This document shows positions 1 to 5,282 of a stretch of DNA of 8,746 nt, piece after piece (the stretch's first letter is position 1; every line of letters begins with the position of its first letter). Source of the stretch: Thermoplasmata archaeon (GTDB lineage: Archaea; Thermoplasmatota; Thermoplasmata; Halarchaeoplasmatales; Halarchaeoplasmataceae); the NCBI GenBank assembly GCA_019594025.1, contig JAFDUB010000071.1, positions 1 to 8,746 of the forward strand, in the 5' to 3' direction. The position numbers and the translations under genes are program-made. The notes beneath the pieces were generated by a model that was not told where the DNA came from, made no database searches, and was given only the letters and a program-made list of their open reading frames with translations.

Positions 1-76
1 CGATGCCGACTCCGACGACGGTGGGTGGACATGGTTTACCTTCCATGGCGGCAACCTGGTCGATGACTATCTCTTT
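1..76 (-). repeat. Inverted 76-bp copy of an internal fumarase alpha segment, at the window edge
   Basis: Bases 1-76 are, base for base, the reverse complement of 1634-1709. Identity stops at base 77 (C here, where the fumarase copy would give G). The copy at 1634-1709 lies in an intact, conserved reading frame, so it is the original and this is the displaced one. It starts exactly at the first base of the window and replaces the expected continuation of hdrA. The simplest reading is a foldback chimera formed in amplification or assembly, with the contig ending at a repeated k-mer. A real inverted duplication that continues to the left cannot be excluded. Confidence 0.95.
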
Positions 77-905
77 CACCCTTACTTATCGAAGCCTGTT
101 TGGTAGAGTACATACAGCAGACCCTTGAACAGTAAGGCATACCCTTCTGTTTACATCTTGAACCTACACACTGTATCCATGCAACGGATTCAGGCGGTTT
201 ACCGTCGGAACGCTTCAGCACCTTCCCACCGGTTGGCCCGGATGCTGAAAGGAGCCTCTCGTACTCCATAGCGTTGAGCACATTGGGATATTTCCCGTAA
301 CCGTACTCTTCCCTCCATTCATCGGGCTGCATCATCTGATATCCTGTTGCGACTATTATGCTTCCCACTTCTAGGTCGATAACCTGTGAAGTATCTAGGA
401 AATTTATCGCACCGGCATCACATACCCTCTCACATGCGGCACAACCTACACAATTATCGTAATCTATTGTGTACGTTAACGGGACCGACTGTGGAAATTC
501 TACGTATATAGCTTTCCTGTCCGATAATTCCTGTTCAAACTCGCTAGGAACCTCCACGGGACATGCGGTCTCGCAGTCACCACAACCGGTACAGATGTCT
601 GGATCCACATATTTCGTTCGCTTCCAAATCTTTACATCGAATCCGCCGGCGCTTCCGATCATTTCCTTCACTTCAGAATAGGTCAATATAGTGATATTTT
701 CATTCCTGCTCGCCTCGACCATTTTAGGAGCCGATATACATATAGAACAGTCGTTAGTTGGGAATGTTTTATCTAATTTCACCATGTTCCCACCGATACT
801 CGGAGATTTATCAACCAGCACTACCTCGTATCCCTTCTCTGCGAGGTCAAGTGCGGATTGAACGCCAGAGATTCCGCCGCCGATTATTAAAACATCTTTT
901 TTCAT
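36..905 (-). CDS. hdrA: CoB-CoM heterodisulfide reductase iron-sulfur subunit A (HdrA), 3'-truncated, with chimeric tail
   Basis: HdrA is the FAD and iron-sulfur subunit of cytoplasmic heterodisulfide-reductase-type complexes, where it takes part in flavin-based electron bifurcation between HdrBC and partner hydrogenases or dehydrogenases. Visible features in order: the dinucleotide-binding motif GGGISG (residues 9-14); the family block CSICISAPKMVE (53-64); two inserted ferredoxin-type clusters, CTGCGDCETACP (105-116) and CVGCAACERVC (152-162); the nucleotide-binding strand GSIIVATGY (181-189); and a CSRVCCMY block near residue 260. Authentic sequence ends around residue 276. The last 12 or so residues and the stop are encoded by the inverted fumarase copy at 1-76 and are not HdrA. 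Known HdrA proteins are about 650 residues or longer, so more than half is missing, including the rest of the flavin domain. ATG at 905 is preceded by a weak Shine-Dalgarno (GGTAGGT). No hdrB or hdrC is visible. The family call is firm; membership of a methanogenic complex is not shown. Confidence 0.93.
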   Translation of the reverse strand: MKKDVLIIGGGISGVQSALDLAEKGYEVVLVDKSPSIGGNMVKLDKTFPTNDCSICISAPKMVEASRNENITILTYSEVKEMIGSAGGFDVKIWKRTKYVDPDICTGCGDCETACPVEVPSEFEQELSDRKAIYVEFPQSVPLTYTIDYDNCVGCAACERVCDAGAINFLDTSQVIDLEVGSIIVATGYQMMQPDEWREEYGYGKYPNVLNAMEYERLLSASGPTGGKVLKRSDGKPPESVAWIQCVGSRCKQKGMPYCSRVCCMYSTKQASISKGERDSHRPGCRHGR

Positions 906-1138
906 ATGTACCTACCATCGGGGAATGGATATTCTGATTGCGGGGAACAACAGGCTGTTTATAATACCTTCGGTGAATTTGCCAAAATTAATTTTGTTGT
1001 TTTCCATGATGTAATTAGCCTGTGTTGAAGTTTTATTTAAATGTTGTGAATTACTTTGTAATATTATACGTGTACATATGTCCCAAAGAAGCTAATACCA
1101 TAGATTTATATCATACATTTCCATGTTCCACCGATAAT
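906..1138. promoter_or_regulatory. Divergent promoter region between hdrA and the fumarase operon
   Basis: This 233-bp gap holds no credible gene. For hdrA (minus strand), a TATA-like TATTATAAA lies at 966-958, about 55 bases upstream of the ATG, predicting a leader of about 30 nt. For the fumarase operon, a TATA box TTTATATC lies at 1105-1112. Two inverted repeats are visible: CAAAATTAATTTTG (983-996), just upstream of the hdrA TATA box, and AACAG-G-CTGTT (949-959), between that TATA box and the predicted hdrA start site. Either could be an operator, but both are short. Confidence 0.6.
1105..1112 (+). promoter_or_regulatory. TATA box of the fumarase operon
   Basis: TTTATATC is centred about 30 bases before the ATG at 1139. 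Archaeal transcription starts about 25-27 bases downstream of the box centre, so the mRNA would begin within a few bases of the start codon. There is no Shine-Dalgarno before 1139, which agrees with a leaderless message. This also argues against the GTG at 1022 in the same frame, since the promoter would then lie inside the gene. Confidence 0.65.
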
Positions 1139-1999
1139 ATGAACCAAGGTGATCTTGAGGACGGTTTGGTAGAAGCGATCAGAAAAGCGGTCACAAGGGT
1201 AACACCAGAAACCGAAGATGCTCTTCGTGATGCTGTAGATACAGAAGAATCCGAAGGTCCAAAGGTCCAATTGAATGCGATTCTTGAGAATATTGGTGTT
1301 GGGAAGGAAGAATGTGCTCCCATCTGTCAGGATACTGGAACTATCACTTTTTATGTTGAAGTTGGTAGTGATTTTCCCCATTATAAAATGCTAAAAGACA
1401 GTATTCTTAAAGCCGTTCGAAGAGCATCCGAGGAGGTTCCGTTAAGGCCGAACGCCGTACACCCTGTTGATCACACCAATACGGGCGATAACACCGGACG
1501 TTTCATACCACCGATACACTGGAATGTTATAGAAGGCGATGGATTAAAAATAACCGTGATGCCCAAGGGCGGCGGTAGCGAGAACATGAGCAAATTGGTG
1601 ATGATGACTCCGGGAAAGGGGTTGAAAGGAGTCAAAGAGATAGTCATCGACCAGGTTGCCGCCATGGAAGGTAAACCATGTCCACCCACCGTCGTCGGAG
1701 TCGGCATCGGCGGAGGAGCCGACATCGCTTTAGAACTGGCAAAGAAAGCACTTCTTCGGCCGGTAGGAACCCAACATCCGGAAGAAAAGATAGCGGAGAT
1801 CGAAACAGAATTGCTGGATAAAGTCAATCAACTGGGCATTGGACCCATGGGCGTAGGCGGTAAAACAACGGTATTGGATATTAAGATCGAATACGCACAT
1901 AGGCATCCAGCTTCGTTCCCGGTAGCCGTTGTACCACAATGCTGGGCCAACCGGCAAGCCGTACTAGAATTGAAGGATGGAAAACTGGAGGTGAAATGA
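1139..1999 (+). CDS. fumA: Class I fumarate hydratase, alpha subunit
   Basis: This is the N-terminal-type subunit of the oxygen-sensitive [4Fe-4S] fumarase, which interconverts fumarate and (S)-malate with the beta subunit encoded next. The 286 residues match the usual size of about 280. The three expected cluster cysteines are present: C63 in ICQDTGT, C181 in KPCPPTVVG and C268 in VPQCWANR. Other family blocks are HPVDHTNTGDN (108-118), MPKGGGSEN (141-149) and VGIGGGADIA (188-197). The frame stays open upstream to a GTG at 1022, but the added 39 residues are hydrophobic, unlike the family, and contain the TATA box, so ATG 1139 is preferred. The stop overlaps the beta start. The related L-tartrate dehydratase TtdA has the same fold and cannot be fully excluded, but two-subunit archaeal enzymes of this type are usually fumarases. 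Bases 1634-1709 recur inverted at the window's left edge. Confidence 0.93.
   Translation: MNQGDLEDGLVEAIRKAVTRVTPETEDALRDAVDTEESEGPKVQLNAILENIGVGKEECAPICQDTGTITFYVEVGSDFPHYKMLKDSILKAVRRASEEVPLRPNAVHPVDHTNTGDNTGRFIPPIHWNVIEGDGLKITVMPKGGGSENMSKLVMMTPGKGLKGVKEIVIDQVAAMEGKPCPPTVVGVGIGGGADIALELAKKALLRPVGTQHPEEKIAEIETELLDKVNQLGIGPMGVGGKTTVLDIKIEYAHRHPASFPVAVVPQCWANRQAVLELKDGKLEVK
1634..1709 (+). repeat. Original copy of the 76-bp inverted repeat, inside fumarase alpha
   Basis: This segment encodes about residues 166-190 of the fumarase alpha subunit, including the conserved cysteine C181, and runs without a break into flanking fumarase sequence on both sides. Its exact reverse complement occupies bases 1-76. 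The two copies are inverted and about 1.5 kb apart. Confidence 0.95.
1987..1994 (+). promoter_or_regulatory. Strong Shine-Dalgarno for fumarase beta
   Basis: GGAGGTGA, a full match to the archaeal anti-Shine-Dalgarno, lies in the last codons of the alpha gene. It is followed by ATGATG at 1996-2001. Spacing favours the second ATG (1999; 7 nt after GGAGG) over the first (1996; 4 nt). Its position inside the upstream gene indicates translational coupling of the two subunits. Confidence 0.8.
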
Positions 2000-2589
2000 T
2001 GAAGAAAGTTCTTACGACACCCATAGACGGTGAGGAAGTTAAAAAGCTCAATGTAGGTGATACATTCTACATATCCGGAACCATATTCACCGCCCGAGAC
2101 TCGGCACACGAAAAACTGCTGGGGTTGAGTGACGAAGAACTGCCCTTCGATCCCTCGAAGTACGCCATGTTCCACTGCGGGCCGGCGATACACAAAGTAG
2201 ACGGGAAATGGGAAGTGGTCTCCGCCGGACCTACCACCAGTATCAGGATGGAGATATTCGAGGACGAATTCATAGAAAGGTTCGGGACCAAGATCATCAT
2301 CGGTAAAGGCGGTATGGGAGATAGGACTTTAAAAGCTCTAAAAAAGCACGGTGCCGTTTATGTGCAGTACACAGGTGGAGCCGGTGCTTTGATGGCAAAG
2401 GCCATCGAAGAAGTCGAGGATGTTTACTTCCTTGACGAACTGGGTATCCCAGAGGCATTTTGGATGTTCAAAGTAAAAGAGGCGGGTCCCTTCCTGGTAA
2501 CCATGGATTCACACGGGAACAGTATACATAAGGACGTAACTGAAAAGGTGAAAAAGAATTTGGAGCGTATAAAAGCCGAGTTACGATGA
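1999..2589 (+). CDS. fumB: Class I fumarate hydratase, beta subunit
   Basis: This is the C-terminal-type subunit of the two-subunit class I fumarase and completes the active site with the alpha subunit. The 196 residues are typical of the family. Family blocks are TARDSAHEKLL (31-41), HCGPAI (59-64), SAGPTTSIRME (75-85) and GKGGMG (102-107), followed by the QYTGGAGALMA region and MDSHGNSIH near the C-terminus. The start at 1999 shares one base with the alpha stop and is served by a perfect Shine-Dalgarno at 1987-1994. ATG 1996 would add one methionine. The 3' end overlaps the sir2 start by 4 bases (ATGA), so all three genes should be on one message. As with alpha, a tartrate dehydratase beta subunit is the main alternative. 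Confidence 0.93.
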   Translation: MKKVLTTPIDGEEVKKLNVGDTFYISGTIFTARDSAHEKLLGLSDEELPFDPSKYAMFHCGPAIHKVDGKWEVVSAGPTTSIRMEIFEDEFIERFGTKIIIGKGGMGDRTLKALKKHGAVYVQYTGGAGALMAKAIEEVEDVYFLDELGIPEAFWMFKVKEAGPFLVTMDSHGNSIHKDVTEKVKKNLERIKAELR

Positions 2590-3317
2590 TAGAGGAACTT
2601 GTCCGATTAATAGAAAACTCAGATTCCATAGTCGCACTCACCGGTGCGGGAATGTCGGTTGAGTGCGGAATCGCACCCTTTAGAGGAGAAGGTGGTCTAT
2701 GGGAGAAGTTCAACCCGGAAGAATATGCCCACATACGATCATATAGAAATGATCCATCGAAGAGCTGGGAGTTGTTTAAACTTCAAATTGAAGAGGTAAC
2801 GGATGCGGAACCACATGCCGGTTACGATGTTTTGGTAGATTTAGAAGAATATGGTTTGGATTCGGTTATCACTCAAAACGTAGACGGGCTGCATATGAGG
2901 GCAGGTTCAAAGGATGTGATCGAGCTTCATGGTACGTTATCCAAACTAAAGTGCGATTGCGGTTATAAGGAAGATACTTCTGAATACTTAGATGAAATAT
3001 TGGAAAACAAAGTTCCTAAGTGTAACTGCGGTTCCTACCTTAGACCTGACGTGGTAATGTTCGGAGAGCCGCTGCCCGCTCATGCCGTCGAACGTGCCCT
3101 AGAATTGAGTAGGAACTGCGGCCTCATGCTGGTACTCGGGACTTCATCCGTTGTGTATCCAGCCGCATCTTTGCCTGTAATAGCTAGGGAACATGGTGCC
3201 AAGATAGTGGAAATAAATCCGTCAAGAACCACGCTGACGGGAACCACTGCACACCTTAGCGTTAACGGAACAGCTTTAAACGTTTTGAAAGGTATGACCG
3301 AACTTTTGGGAAAATAA
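2586..3317 (+). CDS. Sir2-family NAD-dependent protein deacylase (sirtuin)
   Basis: Sirtuins remove acyl groups from lysines, consuming NAD and releasing nicotinamide and O-acyl-ADP-ribose. The 243 residues are a complete single-domain archaeal/bacterial sirtuin. Visible motifs: GAGMSVECGIAPFRG (20-34, NAD binding), TQNVDGLH (96-103), the catalytic histidine H115 in ELHG, a zinc site built from two CxC pairs (C123/C125 and C146/C148), LRPDVVMFGE (152-161), LGTSSVVYPA and the INPSRT strand. The GEGGLW segment resembles the class III (SIRT5/CobB) loop, but the tyrosine and arginine that bind acidic acyl groups there align with F64 and Q67, so classical desuccinylase activity is doubtful. The zinc pairs are CxC rather than the usual CxxC. 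The start overlaps the fumarase beta stop by 4 bases (ATGA) with no clear Shine-Dalgarno, indicating coupled translation. Substrates are unknown; co-expression with fumarase suggests metabolic proteins. Confidence 0.93.
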   Translation: MIEELVRLIENSDSIVALTGAGMSVECGIAPFRGEGGLWEKFNPEEYAHIRSYRNDPSKSWELFKLQIEEVTDAEPHAGYDVLVDLEEYGLDSVITQNVDGLHMRAGSKDVIELHGTLSKLKCDCGYKEDTSEYLDEILENKVPKCNCGSYLRPDVVMFGEPLPAHAVERALELSRNCGLMLVLGTSSVVYPAASLPVIAREHGAKIVEINPSRTTLTGTTAHLSVNGTALNVLKGMTELLGK

Positions 3318-3456
3318 CGATCCACATAAAATCCTCTTCCTCCCCAATACGGACCAAATTACTTCCAACTATGGTCGTTTAAAAAAATCCTCTTTATAAA
3401 CTATCGCCATAATTCTTATATATCCTTAATTTGATATCCACCTCAGGTGAAGTAAA
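3318..3456 (+). promoter_or_regulatory. Intergenic region: sir2 3' end and channel-gene promoter
   Basis: The 139-bp gap contains two copies of AAAATCCTCTT (3328-3338 and 3384-3394). The first, running into a pyrimidine tract, may be part of the sir2 3'-end signal, although no long T run is present. Two TATA candidates follow: CTTTATAAA (3392-3400) and TTATATATC (3416-3424). The second predicts a start site near 3445, the first near 3422. A Shine-Dalgarno AGGTGA (3445-3450) sits 6 nt before ATG 3457, so a leader containing it favours the upstream box. The Shine-Dalgarno is half of a small inverted repeat, CACCT-C-AGGTG (3439-3449). Confidence 0.55.
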
Positions 3457-5190
3457 ATGCTAAATAAAAAGAGAATCACTGCATATAGTTTGGTACTTTT
3501 ATTAGTACTAGCTATGGTTTTAGGTAGCGTTTCTGCCATACGGAGCACAAGTCCAAGTCATGGTGCTCGAGACGTACCTATAGACAGCAAAATTATAATC
3601 GATTTTCAGGAGTCAATGGTTCCTGGAACGGTGGAAGTAGATATATCTCCTGATCCTATATATCCAGTACAGCGAGAATGGGCTAACGACGACATGACAT
3701 TAATATTGACCCCTACGTCCTCACTGATAAACGATCAAAGATATGAGATAACTGTCACTGGGGAGAATATCGAGGGGGAAAGTATACATCGTACTTTTTC
3801 ATTCAGAACCGAGGAAAAACCAGGTATTATGGAGACTTTGGAGGACGTGTTCTCGGGAATGTGGGCTACATTTTTGGCCTTTATACCTGGAATCATATTA
3901 TTCATCCTTGTCATCATACTCGGCTATCTGATATCCAAGTTTGCAGGTTATTTAACTACTAAAGTACTCAAAAAGGCAGGCTTCGAACATGCCATGCGAA
4001 AAGTAGGAATCACAAAACAGATACGAAAATTAGGTTTAAAAAATGTGTCCTCTTTTATAGGCATGCTGGTATTCTGGTTTATCTTCGTGATATTCCTGCA
4101 GATAGGACTTGACTTTGCCGGAATTCATACTTTAACCGCCATACTAACGCCTATAGTACTATTCATACCCCGACTTATAATAGCAGTTATAGTGCTGGTT
4201 ATAGGTCTTTACGTAGGTGAACTTGCGATTAAGTTACTAAAGGGATTCATCCGTAAAAGTCCCATGGCAAAGGACCTTTTCAAAATTGACAAGATGACCA
4301 AAAAAGCTGGTTTCTCTTTGATGGACATAATCTACATATTCGTCAAAGCCTTCATTCTGTTGATATTCATCAACATAGCACTATCTATAATCGCTATCGA
4401 GGTTCTCACCCAATTCATCAATCCGATACTGCTAGTCATACCTCTGTTGATAGCGGCTTTAGCTGTGATCGTGATTGGCTTGATTGTAACGGAGTACATA
4501 GTGAACTTCATCATGAAGTTACTAAAGGAGATGGACATAGACAAATTAATTGAGCCCGTTGAATCTATGATCGAAAAGAAGGGCATCACTTTGCAAGTAA
4601 TCTCCTACGTGTTGAAATTATTCTTGATGCTCATATTCGTGCAGATCGCCATCGGCATTCTGAATGTACATGGTATGTTCAACATGCTCGCCGAGCTAGT
4701 TAACACGGTAATACTGTGGATACCCAACCTGATAGTCGCTCTGTTCATCGGTCTAATCGGTTTCTGGATAGCAACATGGGCCCATGAAAAGGCGATTAAG
4801 TACGGTAAAGAGATGGATGTCCCATTCGTCTCCTTTATGGCCAAAGGCATTCAAGCACTGATTATATACATCGCTATCGTGATGGCGCTTGCCCAAGTTG
4901 GTATCGAGGTTCCGATATTGTACATAGTATTCGCCATCGCGGTTGGAGCCGCCTTTATTGGTCTTGGAGTTGGATTCGCCTACGGGTCCAAGGACGTGTT
5001 CCTGAACTTGATGGGGTCGATTCAATCCGGCCAGACTCTAAAAAAAGGTAAAAGAATTAGGGTTGACGAATACGAAGGTGTAATAACCTCAATCGGCCGT
5101 TATTCCATAGAGCTCGAGACGGATATGGGTAGGAAGATCCATATACCCCACTCGAAACTTGCCGGAGCGGTCATCGAAGAAAGCGAGTAA
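3457..5190 (+). CDS. MscS-family mechanosensitive channel-like protein with extracytoplasmic Ig-like domain and four membrane repeats
   Basis: The 577-residue protein combines several parts. Residues 1-27 form a signal peptide (basic KKR start, hydrophobic core, likely cleavage after SVSA). Residues 30-118 look like an SbsA-type Ig-like domain (TSPSHGARDVPIDSKI, then alternating strands ending FSFRTEE). Four repeats of about 93 residues follow, each with two membrane helices and a conserved Ile-Pro at the second helix (143-144, 237-238, 328-329, 422-423), as in the 'conserved TM helix' family linked to MscS proteins. Residues 487-573 carry the MscS pore helix, rich in Gly and Ala (AIAVGAAFIGLGVGFAYG), and a short beta domain (RIRVDEYEGVITSIG ... 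IHIPHSKL). The C-terminal alpha/beta cage of E. coli MscS is absent. About nine mature membrane helices are expected. ATG 3457 has a well-spaced Shine-Dalgarno. The likely role is a tension-gated channel for osmotic stress; gating is inferred, not shown. Confidence 0.85.
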   Translation: MLNKKRITAYSLVLLLVLAMVLGSVSAIRSTSPSHGARDVPIDSKIIIDFQESMVPGTVEVDISPDPIYPVQREWANDDMTLILTPTSSLINDQRYEITVTGENIEGESIHRTFSFRTEEKPGIMETLEDVFSGMWATFLAFIPGIILFILVIILGYLISKFAGYLTTKVLKKAGFEHAMRKVGITKQIRKLGLKNVSSFIGMLVFWFIFVIFLQIGLDFAGIHTLTAILTPIVLFIPRLIIAVIVLVIGLYVGELAIKLLKGFIRKSPMAKDLFKIDKMTKKAGFSLMDIIYIFVKAFILLIFINIALSIIAIEVLTQFINPILLVIPLLIAALAVIVIGLIVTEYIVNFIMKLLKEMDIDKLIEPVESMIEKKGITLQVISYVLKLFLMLIFVQIAIGILNVHGMFNMLAELVNTVILWIPNLIVALFIGLIGFWIATWAHEKAIKYGKEMDVPFVSFMAKGIQALIIYIAIVMALAQVGIEVPILYIVFAIAVGAAFIGLGVGFAYGSKDVFLNLMGSIQSGQTLKKGKRIRVDEYEGVITSIGRYSIELETDMGRKIHIPHSKLAGAVIEESE

Positions 5191-5219
5191 AAACCTCTTC
5201 TTTTCTTTTTTTATTTTTT
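5191..5219 (+). terminator. T-rich terminator after the channel gene
   Basis: Immediately after the stop codon the sequence is AAACCTCTTC followed by runs of T (CTTTTTTTATTTTTT) up to base 5219. Archaeal RNA polymerase terminates at such T tracts without needing a hairpin. It separates the channel gene from priS. Confidence 0.65.
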
Positions 5220-5246
5220 CAGCAAGCCTTCTAAATATTTTTTTTT

Positions 5247-5260
5247 CGAAAACGTTTTTA
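5247..5260 (+). promoter_or_regulatory. BRE/TATA-type promoter of priS
   Basis: CGAAAA (5247-5252) matches a TFB-recognition element and is followed by a weak T-rich TATA-like element (CGTTTTTA, 5253-5260). Its centre is about 26 bases before the GTG at 5283, which would place the transcript start at or next to the start codon. No Shine-Dalgarno precedes that GTG, consistent with a leaderless mRNA. The TATA match is imperfect. CTAAATATTT at 5231-5240 is an alternative. Confidence 0.5.
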
Positions 5261-5282
5261 GCATCGACTTCATTTATAGGCC

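Noticed and set aside
36..76. C-terminal residues of the hdrA reading frame as a novel HdrA tail
   Set aside because: They are encoded by the inverted copy of fumarase sequence, and real HdrA continues for several hundred residues.
1022..1138. Upstream extension of the fumarase alpha frame from GTG 1022, adding 39 residues
   Set aside because: The added segment is hydrophobic, unlike fumarase, and contains the TATA box at 1105-1112. ATG 1139 gives the normal family length and fits the promoter spacing.
1471..1827. 118-codon minus-strand open frame inside fumarase alpha
   Set aside because: It is antisense to a strongly conserved enzyme, serine/proline rich by reading the opposite strand, and has no matching promoter or Shine-Dalgarno.
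1939..1998. Upstream start of fumarase beta at 1939
   Set aside because: The extra residues are an out-of-frame reading of the alpha C-terminus. The strong Shine-Dalgarno at 1987-1994 points to ATG 1999 (or 1996).
3439..3449. CACCT-C-AGGTG as a riboswitch or hairpin controlling the channel gene
   Set aside because: The stem is only four or five pairs with almost no loop. It may slightly mask the Shine-Dalgarno, but no wider RNA structure is visible.
4332..5025. Several minus-strand open frames of 81-90 codons inside the channel gene
   Set aside because: They are shadows of a hydrophobic coding region; their Met/Ile/Asn-rich or low-complexity translations resemble no protein.
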